From Hippophae tibetana (taxonomy: Eukaryota > Streptophyta > Magnoliopsida > Rosales > Elaeagnaceae): a DNA stretch of 64,000 bases. The DNA is taken from positions 70,912,449 to 70,976,448 of the forward strand of contig CM072810.1 in the NCBI GenBank assembly GCA_037013495.1, in the 5' to 3' direction. Each line of letters opens with the position of its first letter. The first letter of the stretch is position 1. The notes under the pieces are model-generated. The model saw only the letters and a list, made by a program, of their open reading frames with translations, made no database searches and was not told the DNA's origin. Below, piece after piece: positions 39,991 through 52,259 of the stretch. The translations under genes and the position numbers were made by a program.

Positions 39991-42950
39991 CAATAGATCT
40001 TTGTTCTTCGTAAAACAAATTGTAGGAAAAGGAAGATGGTTTCTACTCTTTACAGTATTAAAACAAGAACATTTGATAAATTAGAGTTCCAATTTTTCAC
40101 GGCCATAACTTTTGACTCGGGTGTCGAAAATTTTAATATAATAAATCAATTCAAAGCTTGTAAAGATTCCTATAATCAGAGCATGGATCCCTAAGAATAT
40201 TATTTTTTGAAACCAAATTACACCGTTCAAATCACATACCGAGAGTTTAAAATTTTCGTCGCACCTATTCCGTTTTTTTTGCTTCCGGTTTTTTCAATGC
40301 ACCGTAAGTGCGATTGAGTTACTAACCAAGAGTTTGTTTAAAAAAAATTCTAAAGGTCTCAATATCCAACAAATATTCTACAGATCATACAAAGAATCTC
40401 ATGATCCTTCACAAGGGTTAGATTTGGAATATCAAATGGAAGGATTAATGTTGGAAGCAATTATTTTTGTTTTATTTAATTATGGGCCTCTTATGTGTTT
40501 GCGATTTTGTTTCTACTGAATTCTGGAATTTAATTAGTCTTATTTATAATAAGTATTTTTATGCTTTAATTATTTACGGATTGATTAAGCACATTTCACA
40601 ACTAAATATCCCTACAAAGGTTGCATTAGATCTAGGGTTTTGTTGCTTATAAAAGAAAACAACAACCTTTTGACGGAGGAAGAACTAGTATAATTAATGA
40701 AAATGTTTTTTACCAAGATTTGTACATTTCTTCCAAGGGTTCTTGATGGAATGCCTAGATTCGACAGATCAAAGGGAGTGATCATTATTTTTTGGCGTCA
40801 AAAGGTTGGGGTTTTAGGGACTTATTGATGTTGTTGTCGTGTGTGGATTTAATTTCGTAGTTATTTTTTAAATCTCCGTCTCTTAGTCTTGATCTTTATT
40901 TCTAAGCTCAATAGATCGTTGTTCTTCGTAAAAAAAATTGTAGGAAAAGGAAGATGGTTTCTACTCTTACAGTATTAAAACAAGAACATTTGATAAATCA
41001 GAGTTCTTATTTTACACGGCCATAACTTTTGACTCGGGTGTCGAAACTTTTAATATAATAAATCAAATCGAAGCTCGTAAAGATTCCTATAATCAGATCA
41101 TGAAATCCTAAGAATATTATTTTTTGAAACCAAATTACACCGTTTACATCACATACCGAGAGTTTAAAATTTTCATCGCACCTATTCCGTTTTTTTTTGT
41201 TTCCGGTTTTTTCAATGCACCGTAAGAGCGATTGAGTTACTAACCAAGAGTTTGTTTAAAAAAATTCTAGATGTCTCAATATCTGACAAATATTCTATAG
41301 ATCATACAAAGATTCTCATGATCCTTCACAAGGGTTAGATTTGGAATATCAAATGGAAGGATTAATGTTGGAAGCAATTATTTTTGTTTTATTTAATTAT
41401 GGGCCTCTTATGTTTTGCGATTTTGTTTCTACTGAATTGTGGAATTTAATTTGTCTTATTTTTAATAAGTATTTTTATTCTTTAATTATTTACGGATTGA
41501 TTAAGCACATTTCACTACTAAATATCTCTACTAAGGTTGCATTAGATCTAGGGTTTTGTTGCTTATATAAGAAAACAACAACCTTTTGACGGAGGAAGAA
41601 CTAGTATAATTAATGAAAATGTTTTTTACCAAGATTTGTACATTTCTTCCAAGGGTTCTTGATGGAATGCCTGGATTCGACACATCAAAGGGAGTGATCA
41701 TTATTTTTTGGCGTCAAAAGGTTGGGGTTTTAGGGACTTATTGATGTTGTTTTCGTGTGTGGATTTAATTTGGTAGTTCATTTTTAAATCTCCGTCTCTG
41801 AGTCCTAATCTTTATTTCTAAGCTCAATAGATCTTTGTTCTTCGTAAAACAAATTGTAGGAAAAGGAAGATGGTTTCTACTCTTTACTGTATTAAAACAA
41901 GAACATTTGATAAATTAGAGTTCCAATTTTTCACGGCCATAACTTTTGACTCGGGTGTCGAAAATTTTAATATAATAAATCAATTCAAAGCTTGTAAAGA
42001 TTCCTATAATCAGAGCATGGATCCCTAAGAATATTATTTTTTGAAACCAAATTACACCGTTCAAATCACATACCGAGAGTTTAAAATTTTCGTCGCACCT
42101 ATTCCGTTTTTTTTGCTTCCGGTTTTTTCAATGCACCGTAAGTGCGATTGAGTTACTAACCAAGAGTTTGTTTAAAAAAAATTCTAAAGGTCTCAATATC
42201 CAACAAATATTCTACAGATCATACAAAGATTCTCATGATCCTTCACAAGGGTTAGTTTTGGAATATCAAATGGAAGGATTAATGTTGGAAGCAATTATTT
42301 TTGTTTTATTTAATTATGGGCCTCTTATGTGTTTGCGATTTTGTTTCTACTGAATTCTGGAATTTAATTAGTCTTATTTATAATAAGTATTTTTATGCTT
42401 TAATTATTTACGGATTGATTAAGCACATTTCACAACTAAATATCCCTACAAAGGTTGCATTAGATCTAGGGTTTTGTTGCTTATAAAAGAAAACAACAAC
42501 CTTTTGACGGAGGAAGAACTAGTATAATTAATGAAAATGTTTTTTACCAAGATTTGTACATTTCTTCCAAGGGTTCTTGATGGAATGCCTAGATTCGACA
42601 CATCAAAGGGAGTGATCATTATTTTTTGGCGTCAAAAGGTTGGGGTTTTAGGGACTTATTGATGTTGTTGTCGTGTGTGGATTTAATTTCGTAGTTATTT
42701 TTTAAATCTCCGTCTCTTAGTCTTGATCTTTATTTCTAAGCTCAATAGATCGTTGTTCTTCGTAAAAACAATTGTAGGAAAAGGAAGATGGTTTCTACTC
42801 TTACAGTATTAAAACAAGAACATTTTATAAATCAGAGTTCCTATTTTACACGGCCATAACTTTTGACTCAGGTGTCGAAACTTTTAATATAATAAATCAA
42901 ATCGAAGCTCGTAAAGATTCCTATAATCAGATCATGAAATACTAAGAATA
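39960..42950 (+). repeat. Dimeric higher-order repeat, 1,834-bp period
   Basis: Anchors 40036/41870 and 40954/42788 are 1,834 bp apart. Shared variants are caatttttcacgg (near 40,092 and 41,926) and ccgttcaaatcac (near 40,224 and 42,058). The middle monomer (41,250-41,770) differs between the copies, so exchange has been patchy here. Confidence 0.65.
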
Positions 42951-45900
42951 TTATTTTTTGAAACCAAACTACACCGTTTACATCACATACCGAGAGTTTA
43001 AAATTTTCGTCGCACCTATTCCGTTTTTTTTTGCTTCCGGTTTTTTCAATGCACCGTAAGAGCGATTGAGTTACTAACCAAGAGTTTGTTTAAAAAAAAT
43101 TCTAGATGTCTCAATATCCAACAAATATTCTATAGATCATACAAAGAATCTCATGATCCTTCACAAGGGTTAGATTTGGAATATCAAATGGAAGGATTAA
43201 TGTTGGAAGCAATTATTTTTGTTTTATTTAATTGTGGGCCTCTTATGTTTTGCGATTTTGTTTCTACTGAATTGTGGAATTTAATTTGTCTTATTTATAA
43301 TAAGTATTTTTATGCTTTAATTATTTACGGATTGATTAAGCACATTTCACTACTAAATATCTCTACTAAGGTTGCATTAGATCTAGGGTTTTGTTGCTTT
43401 TATAAGAAAACAACAACCTTTTGACGGAGGAAGAACTAGTATAATTAATGAAAATGTTTTTTACCAAGATTTGTACATTTCTTCCAAGGGTTCTTGATGG
43501 AATGCCTGGATTCGACACATCAAAGGGAGTGATCATTATTTTTTGGCGTCAAAAGGTTGGGGTTTTAGGGACTTATTGATGTTGTTGTCGTGTGTGGATT
43601 TAATTTCGTAGTTATTTTTTAAATCTCCGTCTCTTAGTCTTGATCTTTATTTCTAAGCTCAATAGATCTTTGTTCTTCGTAAAAAAAATTGTAGGAAAAG
43701 GAAGATAGTTTCTACTTCTTACAGTATTAAAAAAAGAACATTTGATAAATCAGAGTTCCTATTTTACACGGCCATAACTTTTGACTCGGGTGTCGAAACT
43801 TTTAATATAATAAATCAATTCAAAGCTTTTAAAGATTCCTATAATCAGAGCATGGATCCCTAAGAATATTATTTTTTGAAACCAAATTACACCATTTACA
43901 TCACATACCGAGAGTTTAAAATTTTCGTCGCACCTATTCCATTTTTTTTTGCTTCCGGTTTTTTCAATGCACCGTAAGAGCGATTCAGTTACTAACCAAG
44001 AGTTTGTTTAAAAAAAATTCTAAAGGTCTCAATATCCAACAAATATTCTATAGATCATACAAAGATTCTCATGATCCTTCACAAGGGTTAGTTTTGGAAT
44101 ATCAAATGGAAGGATTAATGTTGGAAGCAATTATTTTTTTTTATTTAATTATGGGTCTCTTATGTGTTTGCGATTTTGTTTCTACTGAATTGTGGAATTT
44201 AATTTGTCTTATTTATAATAAGTATTTTTATGCTTTAATTATTTACGGATTGATTAAGCACATTTCACAACTAAATATCTCTACTAAGGTTGCATTAGAT
44301 CTAGGGTTTTGTTGCTTATATAAGAAAACAACAACCTTTTGAAGGACGAAGAACTAGTTTAATTAATGAAAATGTTTTTTACCAAGATTTGTAAATTTCT
44401 TCCAAGGGTTCTTGATGGAATGCCTGGATTCGACACATCAAAGGGAGTGATCATTATTTTTTGTCTTCAAAAGGTTGGGGTTTTAGGGACTTATTGATGT
44501 TGTTTTCGTGTGAGGATTTAATTTGGTAGTTCTTCTTTAAATCTCCGTCTCTGCGTCTTGATCTTTATTTCTAAGCTCGATAAATCTTTTTTCTTCGTAA
44601 AAGAAATTGTAGTAAAAGGAAGATGGTTTCTACTCTTTAAAGTATTAAAAGAAGAACATTTGATAAATTAGAGTTCCAATTTTACACGGCCATTACTTTT
44701 GACTCGGGTGTCGAAACTGTTAATATAATAACTCAAATCGAAGCTTGTAAAGATTCCTATAATCAGATCATGAAATCCTAAGAATGTTATTTTTTCAAAC
44801 CAAATTACACCATTTACATCTCATACCGAGAGTTTAAAATTTTCGTCGCACCTATTCCGTTTTTTTTTTGCTTCTGGTTTTTTCAATGCCACCGTAAGAG
44901 CGATTCAGTTACTAACCAAGAGTGTGTTTAAACACAAATCTAAAGGTCTCAATATCCAATAAATATTTTATAGATCATACAAAGAATCTCATGATCCTTC
45001 ACAAGGGTTAGTTTTGGAATATCAAATGGAAGGATTAATGTTGGAAGCAATTATTTTTATTTTATTTAATTATGGGAATCTTATGTTTTGCGATTTTGTT
45101 TCTACTGAATTGTGGAATTTAATTAGTCTTATTTATAATAAGTATTTTTATGCTTTAATTATTTACGGATTGATTAAGCACATTTCACAACTAAATATCC
45201 CTACTAAGGTTGCATTAGATCTAGGGTTTTGTTGCTTATATAAGAAAACAACAACCTTTTGACGAAGGAAGAACTAGTATAATTAATGAAAATGTTTTTT
45301 ACCAAGATTTGTACATTTCTTCCTAGGGTTCTTGATGGAATGCCTAGATTCGACACATCAAAGGGAGTGATCATTATTTTTTGGCGTCAAAAGGTTGGGG
45401 TTTTAGGGACTTATTGATGTTGTTGTCGTGTGTGGATTTAATTTCGTAGTTATTTTTTAAATCTCCGTCTCTGAGTCCTAATCTTTATTTCTAAGCTCAA
45501 TAAATCTTTTTTCTTCGTAAAAAAAATTGTAGGAAAAGGAAGATGGTTTCTACTCTTTAGAGTTTTAAAATAAGAACATTTGATAAATCAGAGTTCCTAT
45601 TTTACACGGCCATAACTTTTGACTCGGGTGTCGAAACTTTTAATATAATAAATCAAATCGAAGCTCGTAAAGATTCCTATAATCAGATCATGAAATCCTA
45701 AGAATATTATTTTTTGAAACCAAATTACACCGTTTACATCACATACCGAGAGTTTAAAATTTTCATCGCACCTATTCCGTTTTTTTTTTCTTCCGGTTTT
45801 TTCAATGCCACCGTAAGAGCGATTCAGTTACTACATATAAGAGTGTTTTTAAAAACAAATCTAAAGGTCTCAATATCCAATAAATATTCTATAGATCATA

Positions 45901-47130
45901 CAAAGAATCTCATGATCCTTCACAAGGGTTAGTTTTGGAATATCAAATGGAAGGATTAATGTTGGAAGCAATTATTTTTGTTTTATTTAATTATGGGCCT
46001 CTTATGTTTTGTGATTTTGTTTCTACTGAATTGTGGATTTTAATTTGTCTTATTTTATAATAAGTATTTTTATGCTTTAATTATTTACGGATTGATTAAG
46101 CACATTTCACTACTAAATATCTCTACTAAGGTTGCATTAGATCTAGGGTTTTGTTGCTTTTATAAAAAACAACAACCTTTTGACGGAGGAAGAACTAGTA
46201 TAATTAATGAAAATGTATTTTTACCAAGATTTGTACATTTCTTCCAAGGGTTCTTGATGGAATGCCTGGATTCGACACATCAAAGAGAGTGATTATTATT
46301 TTTTGGCGTCAAAAGGTTGGGGTTTTAGGGACTTATTGATGTTCTTGTCGTGTGTGGATTTAATTTGGTAGTTCTTCTTTAAATCTCCATCTCTTAGTCT
46401 TGATCTTTATTTCTACGCTCAATAAATCTTTGTTCTTCGTAAATGAAATTATAGGAAAAGGAAGATGGTTTCTACTTCTAACAGTATTAAAAAAATTACA
46501 TTTGATAAATCAGAGTTCCTATTTTACATGGCCATAACTTTTGACTCGGGTGTCGAAACTTTTAATATAATAAATAAATTCAAAGCTTTTAAAGATTCCT
46601 ATAATCAGAGCATGGATCCCTAAGAATATTATTTTTTGAAACCAAATTACACCGTTTACATCACATACCGATAGTTTAAAATTTTCGTCGTACCTATTCC
46701 GTTTTTTTTTTGCTTCCGGTTTTTTCAATGCACCGTACGAGTGATTGATTTACTAACCAAGAGTTTGTTTAAAAAAAATTCTAAAGGTCTCAATATCCAA
46801 CAAATATTCTATAGATCATACAAAGATTCTCATGATCCTTCACAAGGGTTAGTTTTGGAATATCAAATGGAAGGATTAATGTTGGAAGCAATTATTTTTG
46901 TTTTATTTAATTATGGGCCTCTTATGTTTTGCGATTTTGTTTCTACTGAATTGTGGAATTTAATTTGTCTTATTTATAATAAGTATTTTTATGCTTTAAT
47001 TATTTTTGGATTGATTAAGCACATTTCACAACTAAATATCCCTACTAAGGTTGCATTAGATATAGGGTTTTGTTGCTTATATAAGAAAACAAGAAACTTT
47101 TGAAGGACAAACAACTAGTATAATTAATGA

Positions 47131-47175
47131 AAAGGAACAACAAACTCTTGGTTAGATGTATAGTTTTGTTGCTTA
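47131..47175 (+). other. Deleted monomer segment replaced by a templated filler
   Basis: After aattaatgaaaa the usual ~125-bp stretch up to ttattgatgttg is replaced by about 43 bp, giving the short 839-bp period. Bases 47139-47155 are the exact reverse complement of 46753-46769 (ctaaccaagagtttgtt) in the preceding monomer. Bases from about 47153 to 47176 resemble the direct-orientation segment around 47057-47080 (ttttgttgcttat) with a few mismatches. It lies about 440 bp before the orientation switch. Confidence 0.85.
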
Positions 47176-47303
47176 TTGATGTTGTTTTCGTGTGTGGATT
47201 TAATTTGGTAGTTCTTTTTTAAATCTCCGTCTCTGAGTCCTGATCTTTATTTCTAAGCACAATAAATCTTTTTCGTCATAAAAAAAATTATAGGAAAAGG
47301 AAG

Positions 47304-47853
47304 ATGGTTTCTACTCTTTACAGTATTAAAACAAGAACATTTGATAAATTAGAGTTCCAATTTTACACGGCCATTACTTTTGATTCGGGTGTCGAAACTT
47401 TTAATATAATAACTCAAATCGAAGCTTGTAAAGATTCCTATAATCAGATCATGAAATCCTAAGAATGTTATTTTTTCAAACCAAATTACACCGTTTACAT
47501 CACATAACGAGAGTTTAAAATTTTCGTCGTACCTATTTCGTTTTTTTTTTGCTTACGGTTTTTTCAATGCCACCGTAAGAGCGATTCAGTTACTAAAACT
47601 GAAAACAAAAAAAAACCGACATAGGTGCGACAAAAATTTTAATCTCTCGGTAGGTGATGTAAACGGTGGAATTTGATTTCAAAAAATAATATTCTTCGGA
47701 ATCCATGCTCTGATTATAGGAACCTTTACAAGGTTCGATTTGATATATTATATTAAAAGTTTCTACACCAGAGTCAAAGTAAAGGCGGTGTAAAATTGGA
47801 ACTCAGATTTATCAAATGTTCTTTGTTTTAATATTGGAAATAGTAGAATCTAT
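47304..47853. repeat. Inverted-repeat junction between the two array arms
   Basis: The plus-arm monomer starting at anchor 47304 runs to about 47564 (poly-T after cggt), continues for about 29 nt to cagttactaa, and then becomes a reverse-oriented minus-arm monomer (aactgaaaacaaaa...). Bases 47594-47596 (TAA) fit both parents, giving a 3-bp microhomology. Homologous inverted arms are therefore about 47304-47564 and 47597-47853, with a spacer of about 29 nt. The right arm closely matches the monomers at anchors 49684 and 53335, whereas the left arm is a normal plus-subfamily monomer. The inverted arms are imperfect. Confidence 0.9.
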
Positions 47854-50727
47854 CTTCTTTTTCCTACAATTTTGTTATGAAGAACAAAGATTGATTGAGA
47901 GTAGATATAAAGATCAAGACTAAGAGATGAGTATTTAAAAAAGAACTACGAAATGAAATCGACAGAGGAAAACGACATCATTAATTCCATAAAACCAAAA
48001 CCTTCTGATGCCTAAAAATAATGATCACTCCATTTGATGTGTCAAATCGAGGCATTCCATCAAGAAACCTTGGAAGAAAAATACAAAGCTTGGTAAAAAA
48101 TATTTTCATTAATTATACTAGTTCTTCCTCCTTCAAAAGTTTGTTGTTTTCTTTTTTAAGCAACAAAACCCTACATGTAGTGCAACCTTAGTGGGAATAT
48201 TTACTTGTGAAATGTGCTTAATCCATCTGTAAATAATAAAAGCATAAAACAAAATATGATAAATACGACAAATAAAATTCAAAAATTTAGTATAAACACA
48301 ATCGCTAGACATAAAGTCCCATAATTAAATAAAACAAAAATAATTGCTTCCAAAATTAATTCTTTAATTTGATATTCCAAATATATCCCTTGTAAAGGAT
48401 CATGAGGATATTTTATGATCTTGAGAATACTTGTTGGATATTAAGAACTTTAGAATTTTTTTAAACATACTCTTGGTGAGTAACTCGATCGCTCTTATGG
48501 TGGCATTGAATAAAACCAAAAGCGAGAAAAACGGAATAGGTGCGACGAAAATTTTAAACTCTCGGTAGGTGATGTAAACGGTGGAATTTGATTTCAAAAA
48601 ATAATATTCTTTGGAATCCATGCTTTGATTTTAGGAACCATTACAAGGTTCGATTTCATATATTATATTAAAAGTTTCGACACCCGAGTCAAAAGTAAAG
48701 GCGGTGTAAAATTGGAACTGTGATTTATCAAATGTTGTTTTTTTTAATATTGTAAATAGTAGAATCCATCTTCTTTTTCCTTAAAATTATTATGAAGAAC
48801 AAAGATTGATTGAGAGAAGATATAAAGATCAAGACTAAGAGATGAGTATTTAAAAAAGAACTACGAAATGAAATCCACAGACGAAAACGACATCATTAAA
48901 TCCATAAAATCAAAACCTTTTGATGCCAAAATATAATGATGACTCCATTTGATGTGTCAAATCGAGGCATTCCATCAAGAACCCTTGGAAGATAAGTACA
49001 AAGCTTGGTAAAAAATATTTTCATTAATTATACTAGTTCTTCCTCCTTCAAAAGGTTGTTGTTCTCTTATATAAGCAACAAAACCCTACACGTAATGCAA
49101 CCTTAGTGGGAATATTTAGTTGTGAAATATGCTTAATCCAAGCGTAAAGAATAAAAACATAAAAAATATATGATAAATAAGACCAATAAAATTGAAAAAT
49201 TTAGTATAAACAAAATCGCTAAACATAAAGTCCCATAATTAAATAAAACAAAAATAATTGCTTCCAAATTTAATTCTTCCATTTGATATTCCAAATATAT
49301 CCCTTGTAAAGGATCATGAGAATATTTTATGATATTTAGAATACTTGTTGGATATTAAGAACTTTAGAATTTATTTAAACACACTCTTGGTGAGTAACTT
49401 CATCGCTCTTATGGTGAAATGGAATAAAACTGAAAGCAAAAAAAAACCGGCATAGGTGCGACAAAAATTTTAATCTCTCGGTAGGTGATGTAAACGGTGG
49501 AATTTGATTTCAAAAAATAATATTCTTCGGAATCCATGCTCTGATTATAGGAACCTTTACAAGGTTCGATTTGATATATTATATTAAAAGTTTCTACACC
49601 AGAGTCAAAGTAAAGGCGGTGTAAAATTGGAACTCAGATTTATCAAATGTTCTTTGTTTTAATATTGGAAATAGTAGAATCTATCTTCTTTTTCCTACAA
49701 TTTTGTTATGAAGAACAAAGATTGATTGAGAGTAGATATAAAGATCAACACTAAGAGATGAGTATTTAAAAAAGAACTACGAAATGAAATCCATAGACGA
49801 AAACGACATCATTAATTCCATAAAACCAAAACCTTTTGATGCCTAAAAATAATGATCACTCCATTTGATGTGTCAAATCGAGGCATTCCATCAAGAAACC
49901 TTGGAAGAAAAATACAAAGCTTGGTAAAAAATATTTTCATTAATTATACTAGTTCTTCCTCCTTCAAAAGTTTGTTGTTTTTCTTGTTTAAGCAACAAAA
50001 CCCTACATGTAATGCAACCTTAGTGGGGATATTTAGTTGTGAAATGTGCTTAATCCATCTGTAAATAATAAAAGCATAAAACAAAATATGATAAATACGA
50101 CAAATAAAATTCAAAAATTTAGTATAAACAAAATCGCTAGACATAAAGTCCCATAATTAAATAAAACAAAAATAATTGCTTCCAAAATTAATTCTTCCAT
50201 TTGATATTTCAAATATATCCCTTGTAAAGGATCATGAGGATATTTTATGATCTTGAGAATACTTGTTGGATATTAAGAACTTTAGAATTTTTTTAAACAT
50301 TCTCTTGGTGAGGAACTCCATCGCTCTTATGGTGGCATTGAATAAAACCAAAAGTGAGAAAAACGGCATAGGTGTGACGAAAAGTTTAAACTCTCGGTAG
50401 GTGATGTAAACGGTGGAATTTGATTTCAAAAAATAATATTCTTCAGAATCCATGCTTTGATTATAGGAACCTTTACAAGGTTCGATTTCATATATTATAT
50501 TAAAAGTTTCGACACCCGAGTCAAAAGTAAAGGCGGTGTAAAATTGGAACTGTGATTTATCAAATGTTGTTTTTTTTAATATTGTAAACAGTAGAATCCA
50601 TCTTCTTTTTCCTTAAAATTATTATGAAGAACAAAGATTTATTGAGAGAAGATATAAAGATCAAGACTAAGAGATGAGTATTTAAAAAATAACTACGAAA
50701 TGAAATCCATAGACGAAAACGATATCA

Positions 50728-50856
50728 TTAAATCCATAAAATCAAAACCTTTTGATGCCAAAATATAATGATCACTCCATTTGATGTGTCAAATCGAGGA
50801 ATTCCATCAAGAACCCTTGGAAGATAAGTACAAAGCTTGGTAAAAAATATTTTCAT
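50728..50856 (-). other. Conserved small ORF, second minus-arm copy
   Basis: ATG (complement 50854-50856) to TAA (complement 50728-50730), 42 codons, gap-free against the 61,650 copy but with substitutions (TAT for TTT at codon 11, ATT for ATG at codon 19, ATA for ATT at codon 31, ATT for GTT near the end). It sits next to the minus-arm promoter-like module with intact TATATAAG. No recognised product. Confidence 0.25.
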
Positions 50857-50920
50857 TAATTATACTAGTTCTTCCTCCTTCAAAAGGTTGTTGTTCTCTT
50901 ATATAAGCAACAAAACCCTA
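50854..50920 (-). promoter_or_regulatory. Promoter-like module, minus-arm version
   Basis: On the minus strand, the complement of AAACCCTA (50913-50920) precedes TATATAAG (complement 50898-50905), then ACTAGT, then ATG (complement 50854-50856). Order and spacing match the plus-arm module, with TATA start to ATG 49 nt. The same arrangement is seen at 63649-63671, although ACTAGT is changed to ACTTGT there. Persistence across two diverged subfamilies is what makes it worth listing; transcription is unproven. Confidence 0.3.
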
Positions 50921-51739
50921 CACGTAATGCAACCTTAGTGGGAATATTTAGTTGTGAAATGTGCTTAATCCATCCGTAAAGAATAAAAGCATAAAAAACA
51001 TATGATAAATAAAACAAATAAAATTCAAAAATTTACTATAAACAAAATCACAAGACATAAAGTCCCATAATTAAAAAAATAAAAATAATTGCTTCAGAAA
51101 TTAATTCTTCCATTTGATATTCCAAATATATCCCTTGTAAAGGATCGTGAGAATATTTTATTATCTTGAGAATACTTGTTGGATATTAAGAACTTTAGAA
51201 TTATTTTAAACACACTCTTGTTGAGTAACTCCATCGCTCTTATGGTGGCATTGAATAAAACCGAAAGCGAGAAAAACGGAATAGGTGCGAGGAAAATTTT
51301 AAACTCACGGTAGGTGATGTAAACGGTGGAATTTGATTTCAAAAAATAATATTCATCGGAATCCATGCTCTGATTATAGGAACCTTTACAAGGTTCGATT
51401 TCATATATTATATTAAAACTTTCGACACCAAAGTCAAAAGTAAAGGCGGTGTAAAATTGGAACTGTGATTTATCAAATGTTGTTTTTTTTAATATTGTAA
51501 AGAGTAGAATCCATCTTCTTTTTCCTTAAAATTATTATGAAGAACAAAGATTGATTGAGAGAAGATATAAAGATCAAGACTAAGAGATGAGTATTTAAAA
51601 ATAAACTACGAAATGAAATCCACAAACGAAAACGACATCATTAATTCCATAAAACCAAAACCTTTTGATGCCAAAATATAATGATCACTCCATTTGATGT
51701 GTCAAATCAAGGCATTCCATCAAGAACCCGTGGAAGAAA

Positions 51740-51760
51740 AGTACAGTCAAAAATATTTTC
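51740..51760 (-). other. Shared 9-bp deletion marking a monomer lineage
   Basis: Reads agtacagtcaaaaatatt where most minus-arm monomers have agtacaaagcttggtaaaaaatatt. The same deletion appears near 55,395, 56,296 and 59,013, together with aacccgtgg for aacccttgg, so these monomers share descent. Confidence 0.75.
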
Positions 51761-52259
51761 ATTAATTATACTAGTTCTTCCTCCTTCAAAAGGTTGTTGT
51801 TCTCTTATATAAGCAACAAAACCCTACACGTAATACAACCTTAGAGGAAATATTTAGTTGTGAAATGTGCTTAATCCATCCGTAAAGAATAAAAGCATAA
51901 AAAACATATGATAAATAAAACAAATAAAATTCAAAAATTTAGTATAAACAAAATCGCAAGACATAAAGTCCCATAATTAAAAAAAGAAAAATAATTGCTT
52001 CAGAAATTAATTCTTCCATTTGATATTCCAAATATATCCCTTGTAAAGGATCATGAGAATATTTTATGTTCTTGAGAATACTTGTTGAATGTTAAGAACT
52101 TTAGGCTTTTTTTAAACACACTCTTGGTGAGTAACTCCATCGCTCTTATGGTTGCATTGAATAAAACCGAAAGCGAGAAAAATGGAATAGGTGCGAGGAA
52201 AATTTTAAACTCACGGTAGGTGATGTAAACGGTGGAATTTGATTTCAAAAAATAATATT

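Larger units (their letters stand above)
1..47596 (+). repeat. Tandem satellite array, plus-arm subfamily, ~919-bp monomer
   Basis: Head-to-tail array read from the sequence. Using the A of the ATGG in the motif gaaaaggaagATGG as anchor, copies lie at 501, 1423, 2342, 3261, 4183, 5101, 6020, 6938, 7857, 8777, 9695, 10614, 11532, 12451, 13370, 14290, 15212, 16129, 17050, 17969, 18891, 19811, 20733, 21650, 22571, 23490, 24412, 25331, 26249, 27168, 28088, 29008, 29927, 30847, 31767, 32689, 33608, 34527, 35445, 36364, 37282, 38200, 39118, 40036, 40954, 41870, 42788, 43705 (ATAG here), 44623, 45543, 46465 and 47304. Spacing is 916-922 bp, except the last interval of 839. No monomer is missing and nothing unrelated is inserted. 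Diagnostic bases against the other arm: a TAA stop after the catggatcc region, a TTTAGGG heptamer, and agatct before the telo-box. Family not recognised. Confidence 0.97.
48609..52259 (-). repeat. Minus-arm higher-order repeat, 3,651-bp 4-mer, copy 1
   Basis: Anchors 48769/52420, 49684/53335, 50601/54252 and 51514/55165 are exactly 3,651 bp apart, and the text is nearly identical throughout. One mismatch noticed is cgtaatacaacc at about 51,830 against cgtaatgcaacc at about 55,481. The start is placed where monomers before 48,609 and 52,260 stop matching (ggaataggtgcgac versus ggaataggtgcgag upstream). Confidence 0.9.

Noticed and set aside
1..47596. CRISPR array
   Set aside because: The repeated unit is about 919 bp, with no short direct repeats separated by unique spacers and no cas genes.
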